Positions 18,202-27,052 of a stretch of DNA of 64,000 nucleotides are shown here, piece after piece. A model generated the notes under the pieces. It searched no databases, was not told the origin of the DNA, and saw only the letters and a program-made list of their open reading frames with translations. The DNA is taken from the NCBI RefSeq assembly GCF_016792905.1, contig NZ_JAEULP010000069.1, forward strand, positions 42,983 to 106,982, read 5' to 3'. Within the stretch, counting starts at the first letter, position 1. Every line of letters begins with the position of its first letter. The position numbers and the translations under genes are program-made. This DNA comes from Tabrizicola sp. (GTDB taxonomy: Bacteria > Pseudomonadota > Alphaproteobacteria > Rhodobacterales > Rhodobacteraceae).

Positions 18202-19706
18202 CCCTCCGCCTGACCATCGAGCACAGCCCCCATCCCCAGGACCGGCACGAGATGCGCCACCCCGGGGGCGAGTTCTCGATTGGCCGGGGGGCGGAATGTT
18301 CCTGGCAGATCAACGACCCCGACATGTATGTCTCGCGCAAGCATTGCGTGATCACCGGCGAGGCGGGGCAGTTCATCGTCACCGACGCCAGCCGGGGCGG
18401 GCTTTACATCGACGGCAAGGACCAGCCGCTGGGCCCGGGGAATGCCGCCAGGCTGGAATCTGGGATGCGCCTGCGGCTTGGCGATACGGTAATCCGCGTC
18501 GAGATCGAGACGACGGCCTCGGAACCAACGCCTCGCACGCAAGGACCGGCTCAGAGGCGGCTGGACCATGATGATTTCTTCTCGGCGTCGATTGCGCCGC
18601 CCCCTCCAGTTCGCCGCCCGGAGGGGCTGCCGCAGCCGTTCGACACAGGTACCATCGACGCCCGCCGCCTGCCGGACGCACCCGAACGCGCCCCGCCGCC
18701 GCCCCTGTTCGACGATCCCTTCACGCTTGACACGTCGGTTCAGGCACGTCCGGCAGGCGGCGTTCCGCAACCGATTGCTACCCGGCCCGATGACTTCGGC
18801 TTTGGAATGTTCTTCGAGGAACCCGCCAAGGCAAGCCCGCCCACCCCGCCACCCGCCCCTGCTGCCGCACCTCCGCCAGCGGCTCCCGCAAGCGATGACT
18901 GGTGGGGCATGCCGCCCGCCGCGACCTCGACCGAACCGCCTGCCCCCACTGCCGAACCCCTGCGACTTGTCCCCAAAGCGCCCGCCGCCGCCCCGATCCC
19001 GGACGAGGAAGACCGCAGCCGCCAGCGTGTGGCCCCCATCCCGCCGCCGATTGCCGAAGCTTCCGCAGCTCCACGCGCTGCCCCTTCCGTCGCTTCGACG
19101 CAAGTCTCTCCCGTCGCGGACGCCGCACTGCGCGAGGCCTTCTTTCGGGGCCTCGGGCTGGAACCCGCTGCGGCACCAGCCGACCCGGCTGCCGAGATGG
19201 AGGCCCTGGGCCAGCGTTTCCGGCTTCTGGTCGAGGGGCTGATGCTGATGCTGCGGACCCGGGCCAAGGAAAAACAGAACGCCCGCGTGGCGCAGACCGT
19301 GATCAGCAACACCGATGTCAACCCTCTGAAATTCCTGGCCTCCACCAATGAGGCGCTGGCGGCGATGGTTGCCCCGCGCGGGCCCGGCTACCTGGCCCCG
19401 GACGACGCGATCAACGGCGCTTTCCGCGATCTGGCCGACCATCAGCTGCGGTCCTGGGTGGCGATCCAGTCGGCGCTGCGGCGGATGATCGACCGCTTCG
19501 ATCCGGCCGCGGTCGAGAAGGACCTGGTCGAGACCGGGATGATTGAGGCGCTGTTTTCCGGTGGTCGCAGCGCAAAGCTGTGGAAGGCCTATACCGAGCG
19601 CTACAAGGACATCGCCCGCGCCGCCGAGGACCGTTTCCTGGGCGAGGTGGGGGCGGATTTCAGGGATGCATATGAAGGCAACAGGGAGAAGACCGATGAC
19701 CAATGA
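18198..19706 (+). CDS. tagH: T6SS FHA-domain protein TagH (Fha)
   Basis: 502 residues. An N-terminal FHA domain (about 1-100) shows 'GEFSIGRGAECSWQINDPDM' and 'YVSRKHCVITGEAGQFIVTD'. A long Pro/Ala-rich low-complexity linker (about 125-310) follows, then a TagH C-terminal domain ('LGQRFRLLVEGLMLMLRTRA', 'NPLKFLASTNEALAAMV'). Fha proteins are phosphorylated by PpkA and dephosphorylated by PppA to gate T6SS assembly; both enzymes are encoded nearby. The end overlaps tssJ by 11 bases. Confidence 0.93.
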   Translation: MTLRLTIEHSPHPQDRHEMRHPGGEFSIGRGAECSWQINDPDMYVSRKHCVITGEAGQFIVTDASRGGLYIDGKDQPLGPGNAARLESGMRLRLGDTVIRVEIETTASEPTPRTQGPAQRRLDHDDFFSASIAPPPPVRRPEGLPQPFDTGTIDARRLPDAPERAPPPPLFDDPFTLDTSVQARPAGGVPQPIATRPDDFGFGMFFEEPAKASPPTPPPAPAAAPPPAAPASDDWWGMPPAATSTEPPAPTAEPLRLVPKAPAAAPIPDEEDRSRQRVAPIPPPIAEASAAPRAAPSVASTQVSPVADAALREAFFRGLGLEPAAAPADPAAEMEALGQRFRLLVEGLMLMLRTRAKEKQNARVAQTVISNTDVNPLKFLASTNEALAAMVAPRGPGYLAPDDAINGAFRDLADHQLRSWVAIQSALRRMIDRFDPAAVEKDLVETGMIEALFSGGRSAKLWKAYTERYKDIARAAEDRFLGEVGADFRDAYEGNREKTDDQ

Positions 19707-20160
19707 AGCTGGATTTCCACGCCGGGCCTTTCTGATCGGAGGCGGCGCCCTTGTTCTCGTAGCCTGCGCCCCTTCGGGCCCCGGATCGGTAACATTCGTC
19801 GCGCAGGCGGCAGCGGGGGTGAACCCCGGCCCCGATGGCGCCGACCGTCCGCTGACGCTGCAAATCCTGCAGTTGCGCGGGGCCGGCGCGTTCGACGGCG
19901 CCGATTTCTTCGCGCTGCAATCCCCGGCCAAGGCGCTTGGCGCCGACCTGGTCAGCGCCGATGCCATCGCGCTGGCCCCGGGTGGCAAGGCGACGAAGAC
20001 CATCACGCTGGACCCGACCACCACGCTTGTTGCCTTGGTCGCGGGCTTCCGCGATCCGGCGGGCAAGCAGTTCCGGGCCAAGTCCTCGGTCTCGCCGACG
20101 GATGCGGTGACGTTCGCGCTTGACGTGACCGCCAGCGGGATCAAGCTGACCCCGATGTGA
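19696..20160 (+). CDS. tssJ: T6SS outer-membrane lipoprotein TssJ
   Basis: 154 residues from the ATG at 19696. The N-terminus is a lipoprotein signal with lipobox LVAC (Cys at about residue 24) and, notably, a twin-arginine-like 'FPRRAFLIGG' just before the hydrophobic core. The mature part is a small beta-rich domain ('RPLTLQILQLRGAGAFDGAD'), as in TssJ/VasD. TssJ anchors the TssJ-L-M membrane complex in the outer membrane. tssK follows after 36 bases. Confidence 0.9.
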   Translation: MTNEAGFPRRAFLIGGGALVLVACAPSGPGSVTFVAQAAAGVNPGPDGADRPLTLQILQLRGAGAFDGADFFALQSPAKALGADLVSADAIALAPGGKATKTITLDPTTTLVALVAGFRDPAGKQFRAKSSVSPTDAVTFALDVTASGIKLTPM

Positions 20161-20196
20161 CCCCGCGCCGCATGCAGGAACAGGCAGGACAGAAGA

Positions 20197-21528
20197 ATGA
20201 GTGACAAGAACAAGGTCGTCTGGTCCGAAGGGCTGTTCCTGCGCACCCAGCACCTGCAACAGCAGGACCGCTATACCGAAGGCCTGGTGCGCGGTGCGCT
20301 CCAGGCCGCGCCGATGCAGGCCTTCGGCTTCCGGTCGCTGGTGCTGGACAAGCCCGCACTGGACGCGGGCCGGGTCGCCGTCGCCTCGGCCACAGGCATC
20401 TTCCCGGACGGCACGCCCTTTGCCATCCCCGACACCATGTCCGCCCCCGCCCCCGTGGCGATCAAGGCCGACATGTCGGGTCTTGTCGCCCTGGCCATTC
20501 CCGTCGAACGCCCGGGCTCGGCTACCATCGACCCCGCCCATGCCGAACCCGCCGGGTCGCGCTATCGCGGGGTGATCCAGACCGTCCGCGACACCATACG
20601 CAACGGCGCCGAGCCCGAAGAGCTGGAAGTCGCCCGCCTCGCCGCCCGCCTGATCCTTCCGGGCGAGGACTCCGCAGGTTACGTCGCCCTGCCCGTCGCC
20701 CGGGTCGAGGGCCTGCGGGCCGAGGGTTCCGTCGCCCTGTCGGACGGCTATCTTGCCCCGGCGCTCTGCCTTGCCGCTGTCCCGTGGTATGCGGGCCTTG
20801 CGCAAGAGGTCGTCACCGGGCTGGACCGCATCGGCGAAGCGCATGGCAAGATGGTGCATGGCGGCGCGGGCCGCGGGATCGAGAACCTGCTGCTCCTCGA
20901 ACTGGCCAACACCGCCCGCCCGCGCATTGCGCACATGCTGGCGCAGAACCTGCACCATCCGTCGGAATTCTTCATGGAGCTGGCGGGACTGGCCGGACGC
21001 ATGGCGACCTATGGCTCCTCGTCGCGGCGGTTGTCGGACCTTCCGGCCTATGACCACCTCGACCCGCAGCCCGCCTTTGCCGCCCTGGCCGACACGCTGC
21101 GCTCACTGATGCTGTCCCTGCGCCATGTCGAGCCGAAGTCGCGCGCCCTGCAGGTGGCCCGCCACGCGCAGAACATCTGGAAGGTGCGGATCGACAACCC
21201 GGACATCCTGAAATCCAGCCGGATCGTGCTTCGCGTCGGGTCAGACATGTCGGACGAGATGCTGCGGCGGATCTTCGTCAGCCAGGCCACGGTCGGAGCC
21301 GCGGATGCCTTTGAAAAACTGTGGAAATCCCGCCTGCCGGGGATTCCGCTGAAACCGCTCCACTCGCAGCCGCGCGAGATCCCCTATGATGGGGAACGGC
21401 TGTGCCTGGAGCTTGACCAGAAGTCCGAGCATTTCGCCCAGCTGACCGACGCGCCTGGGTTCGTGATCGGCGTTTCGGGCGCGCTGGAACGGGAGCCGGA
21501 AATCGACTGCTATGCCGTGAACAGGTGA
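20197..21528 (+). CDS. tssK: T6SS baseplate-membrane connector TssK
   Basis: 443 residues, the normal TssK length. Signatures are 'KVVWSEGLFLRTQHLQQQDR' at the start and 'FFMELAGLAGRMATYGSSSR' in the middle. TssK links the cytoplasmic baseplate to the TssL/TssM membrane complex. AGGA lies 7 bases before the ATG. tssL begins 7 bases after the stop. Confidence 0.97.
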   Translation: MSDKNKVVWSEGLFLRTQHLQQQDRYTEGLVRGALQAAPMQAFGFRSLVLDKPALDAGRVAVASATGIFPDGTPFAIPDTMSAPAPVAIKADMSGLVALAIPVERPGSATIDPAHAEPAGSRYRGVIQTVRDTIRNGAEPEELEVARLAARLILPGEDSAGYVALPVARVEGLRAEGSVALSDGYLAPALCLAAVPWYAGLAQEVVTGLDRIGEAHGKMVHGGAGRGIENLLLLELANTARPRIAHMLAQNLHHPSEFFMELAGLAGRMATYGSSSRRLSDLPAYDHLDPQPAFAALADTLRSLMLSLRHVEPKSRALQVARHAQNIWKVRIDNPDILKSSRIVLRVGSDMSDEMLRRIFVSQATVGAADAFEKLWKSRLPGIPLKPLHSQPREIPYDGERLCLELDQKSEHFAQLTDAPGFVIGVSGALEREPEIDCYAVNR

Positions 21529-21535
21529 CGGGCGC

Positions 21536-22996
21536 ATGAGCGACCAGGACGATCCCTTCGGTCTATCGAACGACGCCGGGCGCACCCGCATCCGGCCGGT
21601 GAAATCCGGCACGCCCGCCACCACCCCGCAGCGCCCGACCTTCGGCGGCGAACAGCCACCGACGCAAGGATACGGGGGACAGGGATACGGAGGTCAGGGG
21701 TATGGCGGGCAAGGCGGCTATGGCAGCCCGCCGCCGGACTATCCGCCGCAGGGCGGCCGGGGTCCGAAGGCCCGCCTGACCCGCGCCCATGCCAATCCGC
21801 TGATCGTCGCCTTCGCCACGCTTCTGGAACTCGCCCCAGAACTGGAACGCGCCACGCCCCCGGCCAACGCCGAGGCGCTGCGCCTGCGCTTGCAGGAGAA
21901 CCTGATCGACGCCCGCGACAGCGCCATCGGCATGGGCGTGCCGATGACCCGCGCCAACCAGGCGGCATGGTTCGTCGCCGCGCTGATCGACGATATCGCA
22001 CTCAACACCCCCTGGGGCGGGCATTCCAGTTGGCCCCGGCAGCCCCTTGTCACGGGACTGTCGGGCGAGGTCGATGCCGGCACCAAGTTCTTCGACCGGC
22101 TGGAGGAACTGCTCCGCTATCCGAACCGCGACCCGGAGATGCTGGAACTGGGCTTCCAGTGCCTGAACCTCGGTTTCCGTGGCAAGCACCGGGTACAGGG
22201 CCGCACCGGGGATCAGGCGCTTCTGGCCCTCCGCTCCTCGATCGCCCGTGCCATCCGCAACCCCGAGGCAGAGGCGGCCGAGCTTTCGCCGCACTGGCAG
22301 GGTGTCAATGCGCCGGATGAAAAGCCGCGCTTTGCGGTGCCGATCTGGACCATCGGGCTGGCCGCCGTCGCGGTGATCACCGCGATCTATGTGGGACTTG
22401 GCATCCAGCTTTCGAACAAGGCGACCCAGCTTTACGCGCTCGCCCGCCTGATCCCGCCCCCGGAACGCGCCGAGATCTTCCGTCCCGTGCGCTCGAACGC
22501 CGAACCGCCCGCGCCGGAAATCAAGATCGAGCCCGTGGTACTGGAGCTTGTCCCCGCCTGCATTGCCATGGCCCCCGCCGATACCGCCAGCGCCCTGACT
22601 GGCAAGGATGACGTGGGCCTTGCCTTCTTCACCCTGCGCGGCTCGAACCCCGAAGTGTTCCGGTCCGCCAAGGCCGACATCAATGATGTCTACGGCCCCC
22701 TCGTCACGGCACTGGCCGAGTGCATCAAGGACAACATCGAGGTGATCGGCAAGGTAACGGTGATCGGCCATACCGACTCGGTTCCCGTCCAGGCCTCGAA
22801 CCCCTTCGCCTCGAACCAGGGCCTGTCCGAGGCGCGGGCCAAGACCATCGCCGACCTGCTTACCGATGCCGGGGTGCCTGCCGAGTTGATCGTCGCCGAA
22901 GGCCGGGGCGACAGCGAGCCCGTGGGCGACAACAAGACGAAGACCGGCAAGGCCGAGAACCGCCGGGTCGAGATCAAGATCGAGAAGAAGCTGTGA
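21536..22996 (+). CDS. tssL: T6SS inner-membrane protein TssL with C-terminal OmpA domain
   Basis: 486 residues. After a disordered N-terminus with Gly/Tyr/Gln repeats, the DotU-like cytoplasmic domain (about 80-255) shows 'ANPLIVAFATLLELAPELER', 'TRANQAAWFVAALIDDIALN', 'TPWGGHSSW' and 'LELGFQCLNLGFRGKHRVQG'. A single membrane helix lies near 266-288 ('WTIGLAAVAVITAIYVGLGI'). The periplasmic end (about 350-486) is an OmpA-like peptidoglycan-binding domain ('VTVIGHTDSVPVQASNPFAS', 'NQGLSEARAKTIADLL'). This is the 'evolved' TssL form that ties the membrane complex to the cell wall directly. tssM follows with a 1-base gap. Confidence 0.97.
   Translation: MSDQDDPFGLSNDAGRTRIRPVKSGTPATTPQRPTFGGEQPPTQGYGGQGYGGQGYGGQGGYGSPPPDYPPQGGRGPKARLTRAHANPLIVAFATLLELAPELERATPPANAEALRLRLQENLIDARDSAIGMGVPMTRANQAAWFVAALIDDIALNTPWGGHSSWPRQPLVTGLSGEVDAGTKFFDRLEELLRYPNRDPEMLELGFQCLNLGFRGKHRVQGRTGDQALLALRSSIARAIRNPEAEAAELSPHWQGVNAPDEKPRFAVPIWTIGLAAVAVITAIYVGLGIQLSNKATQLYALARLIPPPERAEIFRPVRSNAEPPAPEIKIEPVVLELVPACIAMAPADTASALTGKDDVGLAFFTLRGSNPEVFRSAKADINDVYGPLVTALAECIKDNIEVIGKVTVIGHTDSVPVQASNPFASNQGLSEARAKTIADLLTDAGVPAELIVAEGRGDSEPVGDNKTKTGKAENRRVEIKIEKKL
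21668..21712 (+). repeat. Three tandem 15-bp repeats encoding GYGGQ
   Basis: Three in-frame 15-base units (21668-21682, 21683-21697, 21698-21712), each encoding Gly-Tyr-Gly-Gly-Gln, followed by a degenerate unit. They differ at synonymous positions, so they are not a fresh slippage product. They lie in the flexible cytoplasmic N-terminus of TssL. Confidence 0.9.
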
Positions 22997-22997
22997 G

Positions 22998-25900
22998 ATG
23001 AAAGTGATCAAGGCCATCTTCCGCTTCCTGTTTTCGCGCCGTCTCTGGACGTTCATCGGCATCGTCCTTCTTTGCGCGCTGATCTGGCTGTTCGGGCCCC
23101 TCGTCTCGGTCGGGGACATGGTGCCGCTGGCCGACGATCTGGTGCGGATGATCGTGATCGCGGTGATCCTCGTCCTCTGGCTCTTCTCGCTGCTCCTTGC
23201 GCAGCTCAGGGCCGCAAAGAAGAACCAGCTTTTCGTGGCCGAGCTTGCCACGCCTGAGAAGCCCAAGGTCTCGCTTCCGGGCGAGGCCAACGTGGCCGAG
23301 ATCAACACCAAGTTCGCTTCCGTCCTGACCGAGATGAAGCGGTCCAAGCTTGGCGGCAAGAAGTTCCTGCGCGACATGCCGTGGTATGTGATCATCGGGC
23401 CGCCGGGGTCGGGCAAGACCACCGCGTTGCGGCAGTCCGGCCTGCATTTCCCGATCGATCTGTCGGATGACCTGAAGGGAGTCGGCGGCACCCGCAACTG
23501 CGACTGGTTCTTCACCGAGGACGCGGTGCTCGTCGACACCGCCGGTCGCTATGTCCAGCAGCAAAGCGACCCGGAAATCGACTCAGCCGAATGGCTGGGC
23601 TTTCTCGACATGCTGAAGAAGCACCGGGGCAAGCGGGCGCTGAACGGGGTGATCCTGACGCTCAGCCTGAAGGAGCTCCTCGCGGGCGAAACCGCAGTCC
23701 GCGAACACGGCCGCGAAATCCGCAAGCGGCTGGCCGAACTGCGCGAGCGGCTGCAAATCCAGCTGCCGGTCTACCTGATGATCACCAAGGTCGACCTGGT
23801 GCCGGGCTTCGAGGCCTTCTTCGGCCCGCTCTCCACCAAGGAACGGGAACAGGTCTGGGGTGCCACCCTGCCGACCGACGCCCGCATCGACCGCACGATG
23901 ATCGAACGCGAGACAAAGGCCCTCCTCACCAATCTGGAAACCCGCCTCGTCAGCCGGATGGCCGAGGACGTTGCGCTGGATCGCCGGGCCGAGGTCTTTC
24001 GCTTCCCCTCGCAGGTCGAACGGCTGGAAGCGCCGCTGAAACTGTTGATCGACGCGGTCTTCGGCGAAAGCCGCTATGAGGAAAGCCCCTGGCTGCGCGG
24101 GTTCTACTTCACGTCCGCCACGCAGGAAGGGTCGCCTATCGACCGGCTGGTCGGGGAACTGGCAGGATCCTTCGGGTTAAACGCCGACGCGCCGGCCCAG
24201 CGGACCTTTGGCGAAAAGCGGTCGTATTTCCTTCGCAACATGCTGACCGATCTCATCTTTCCCGAGGCCGGGCTTGGGACCTTCGATGCGGCTGCCGAAG
24301 AACGCCGCAAGTGGCTCTGGCGCGGCTCGCTGGCCGGGGCGTCCTTGCTGACCATCGTGGCGGGGCTTGTCTTCCTGTTTTCCTTCCTGCGCTATTCCGG
24401 CGCCATCGACGACCAGGAACGGCTGCTGGCCGACCTCTCCGGCCGTCTGGCCAATGTCGCCGCGCGGCAGGCCCCCACCGACCCCCTGGACCTTGAACTG
24501 GCGCTGGACGGCGTGACCGAGATCAAGGCCGCCGTCACCGAAGTCCCGACCTCGCCCCTGACCTTCGTCGGTCCCACCGCGCGGCCCGAACTGGCCGAGG
24601 CGCAGCGCATCGCCTATGACCGGGGCCTGCGCAACATCCTGGAACCGCGCATGGTCGCCATGCTGGAAGCGACGATGTGGCGGCAGGTACGCGATCCGGA
24701 ATACCTTCTGGGCGCGCTGAAGGTCTACTACATGATGACCGGGCTTGCCCCCTACAACCGCGACTTCGCGGCGCAGTGGTGGCAGGAACAGCTGCCGCTC
24801 GACCCGAAGCTTGATCCGTTCCCGACCGAGGCCGCGCTGGAGCATCAGCTGGCGGCCATCGACCGGATGGGATCGGAAGAACAGAAGATCGCACCGGACA
24901 ACGCCCTGGTGCAGGCATCGCTTCAGTCGATCTGTACCATTCCGCTGGCGGCCCGGGCCTATTCCGCACTGCTCGCCGATCCGACCGTGACCGCGCTGCC
25001 CGAGTGGATTCCCGCGGAAAAGGCCGGGCCGAACGCGACCCGCATCCTGACCCGGGTTTCCGAGAAGACCCTGCGTGTCGGTCTCCCCGGCGCCTTCACC
25101 TATGACGGTTTCCACAACGTGGTGCTGCCGCTGATCCCCGAGGTCGCAGCCACCGCCGCGCTGGACCAGGCGGTCTTTGCGGGCGGCTGCGCCGAAAGCT
25201 CCGACGCCTCGGTCGCGACCCTGGAAGCCGACATCCTGAAGCTTTACCAGGACGATTTCATCGCCCAATGGGACGGCTTGTTGCGCGACATCCGTCTGGC
25301 AGAGTTCAACGATCTCCAGACTGCCGCAGTCAACCTGAAGGACCTTGCCAGCCCGGACAGCACGCTGCGCCGCCTGGTCCGCGCCGTCGTGGACGAAGTC
25401 GACCTGACCCGCGTCATCCCCGAGGAAGAGGGTGGGGCCGCGACCGACGGGCTGGCCAAGAAGGCCGTGTCCAAACTGGGCAAGGTCGGCAAGCTTCTGA
25501 AGGCGGGGAGCAAGCTTGCCACCTCGACCGGCGGGGTTGAGGATGGCCCGCCCCCTGGCAGCGACGTGGCCCTGCATTTCGCACCCCTGAAGGCGGCGGT
25601 CGAGGAGGTGGACGGGGTGCCGCCGCTTCTGGATGAGGTGGGCCTCAGCATCACCGGGCTGGCGAACGAAGTTGGCATTGCTGTGAACTCGCCCAATGCG
25701 GGCCAGACGCTTGCCGACCGCGGCGCCCTCGCCGAACAGACGGGGGCCGTGGCAAACGCCGCCAAGATCCTTCCCGACCCGCTGGACGACTGGGTGGCCG
25801 GGATTGCGGGCCAGACCAGTGCCCTGGGCCGCGACGAGGTGATTGATCGCCTGAACGACCGCTGGCGCGCCGATGTCTACGACTTCTGTGTCAAGGCGAC

Positions 25901-26534
25901 CGAGGGCCGCTATCCCTTTGACGCAACCTCTGCCATCGACGTCAACATCGCCGACTTCCGCGAACTGTTCGGACCCGGCGGGCGGATCGACAAGTTCGTG
26001 ACCGACAACCTGCTGTCCTATGTCGACACCACGGCCAAGCCCTGGACCTGGCGGGCGGACTTCGGCCTTGACGGGTCTTTCCTCGCGCCGTTCCAAAGCG
26101 CACGGTCGATCCGCGACGGGATGTTTTCCGGTGGCAACGGTCCGGTGTTCGCCTTCACGCTCACGCCCACGGACCTTGCGCCGAATGCGGCAAGCGTGAC
26201 CTTGAATGTCGATACCCAGATTCTGAACTATATGAACGCGGCCCCTGCCCCGATGCCGATGACCTGGCCCGGTCCGGAAGGAACCAACCAGGTCACGCTC
26301 TCGTTCCAGCCCACTGATGGAAGCGGTGAAGCGCTGACCTCGGAAACCGGGGCCTGGGCCTGGCTGCGGCTGGTCCGCAAGGGCCAACTCTCTGCGACCA
26401 CGCAGTCCGACCTCTTCAACCTGCGCCTGGGACTATCGGGCTTCTCGGCCAGTTTCGAGCTGCGGGCCGGCTCCGTCGACAATCCCTTCGACCTGAAGAT
26501 GTTCGGCAACTTCAAATGCCCGACGAAGTTCTGA
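22998..26534 (+). CDS. tssM: T6SS inner-membrane NTPase-domain protein TssM (IcmF/VasK)
   Basis: 1178 residues, normal for TssM. Two N-terminal membrane helices (about 15-35 and 45-70) precede a cytoplasmic P-loop domain with Walker A 'GPPGSGKTTALRQSG' (about residue 135). A third helix follows near 440-460 ('LAGASLLTIVAGLVFLFSFL'), then a large periplasmic IcmF/VasK region ending in 'GPGGRIDKFVTDNLLSYVDT' and 'FGNFKCPTKF'. TssM spans the periplasm to contact TssJ. The last 19 bases overlap tagF. Confidence 0.97.
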   Translation: MKVIKAIFRFLFSRRLWTFIGIVLLCALIWLFGPLVSVGDMVPLADDLVRMIVIAVILVLWLFSLLLAQLRAAKKNQLFVAELATPEKPKVSLPGEANVAEINTKFASVLTEMKRSKLGGKKFLRDMPWYVIIGPPGSGKTTALRQSGLHFPIDLSDDLKGVGGTRNCDWFFTEDAVLVDTAGRYVQQQSDPEIDSAEWLGFLDMLKKHRGKRALNGVILTLSLKELLAGETAVREHGREIRKRLAELRERLQIQLPVYLMITKVDLVPGFEAFFGPLSTKEREQVWGATLPTDARIDRTMIERETKALLTNLETRLVSRMAEDVALDRRAEVFRFPSQVERLEAPLKLLIDAVFGESRYEESPWLRGFYFTSATQEGSPIDRLVGELAGSFGLNADAPAQRTFGEKRSYFLRNMLTDLIFPEAGLGTFDAAAEERRKWLWRGSLAGASLLTIVAGLVFLFSFLRYSGAIDDQERLLADLSGRLANVAARQAPTDPLDLELALDGVTEIKAAVTEVPTSPLTFVGPTARPELAEAQRIAYDRGLRNILEPRMVAMLEATMWRQVRDPEYLLGALKVYYMMTGLAPYNRDFAAQWWQEQLPLDPKLDPFPTEAALEHQLAAIDRMGSEEQKIAPDNALVQASLQSICTIPLAARAYSALLADPTVTALPEWIPAEKAGPNATRILTRVSEKTLRVGLPGAFTYDGFHNVVLPLIPEVAATAALDQAVFAGGCAESSDASVATLEADILKLYQDDFIAQWDGLLRDIRLAEFNDLQTAAVNLKDLASPDSTLRRLVRAVVDEVDLTRVIPEEEGGAATDGLAKKAVSKLGKVGKLLKAGSKLATSTGGVEDGPPPGSDVALHFAPLKAAVEEVDGVPPLLDEVGLSITGLANEVGIAVNSPNAGQTLADRGALAEQTGAVANAAKILPDPLDDWVAGIAGQTSALGRDEVIDRLNDRWRADVYDFCVKATEGRYPFDATSAIDVNIADFRELFGPGGRIDKFVTDNLLSYVDTTAKPWTWRADFGLDGSFLAPFQSARSIRDGMFSGGNGPVFAFTLTPTDLAPNAASVTLNVDTQILNYMNAAPAPMPMTWPGPEGTNQVTLSFQPTDGSGEALTSETGAWAWLRLVRKGQLSATTQSDLFNLRLGLSGFSASFELRAGSVDNPFDLKMFGNFKCPTKF

Positions 26535-27040
26535 CACCGGACGACGACCGCCGCCCCGTCACGGGGTTCTTCGGCAAGCTGCCAGCCACCGGCGATTTCG
26601 TCTGGCGCGGGTTGCCGGACGCCTTCCGCAAGCATTGGGATGCCTGGCTGACCCGCCATGTCGCCCCCTTGCAGCGCGAGGGAAGGGTTTTTCCGACCGG
26701 CGGCCTGCGCTTCTGCCTGCCCTCGGGCGGCCGCCTTGCCGCGGGTGTAATCCTGGCAAGCGAAGATAGCGCCGGGCGGCTTTACCCTCTGTCGCTTCTG
26801 ATCATTGCCGAAGGAGACCTGACCCGCAGCGACATCGACGACTGGTGCGACGCCGCCCTCGCCCTGCAACCCGATGCGATCGCGCCTGAAGCCCTGTGGC
26901 TTGCGTTGGATGCCCTGCCGACGCCAAACCCCGACGGCCCCGCCCGCGGCGCGTTGCAATTGTGGACACGGATTCATTCCCCCGTCGCGGTCGATGCAGA
27001 GGATCCGGGGGCCGCATTGCGCCACATGCTTTCAGCCTGA
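26516..27040 (+). CDS. tagF: T6SS post-translational repressor TagF (DUF2094)
   Basis: 174 residues. 'VTGFFGKLPATGDFVWRGLP' at the N-terminus is diagnostic of TagF/ImpM, followed by 'LPSGGRLAAGVILASEDSAG'. TagF restrains T6SS assembly, working through the FHA protein in studied systems. It is a stand-alone TagF here; the phosphatase with which TagF is fused in some alphaproteobacteria is a separate gene at 32.8 kb. It ends 12 bases from the convergent vgrG stop. Confidence 0.93.
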   Translation: MPDEVLTPDDDRRPVTGFFGKLPATGDFVWRGLPDAFRKHWDAWLTRHVAPLQREGRVFPTGGLRFCLPSGGRLAAGVILASEDSAGRLYPLSLLIIAEGDLTRSDIDDWCDAALALQPDAIAPEALWLALDALPTPNPDGPARGALQLWTRIHSPVAVDAEDPGAALRHMLSA

Positions 27041-27052
27041 TCCAGCCCGTGC

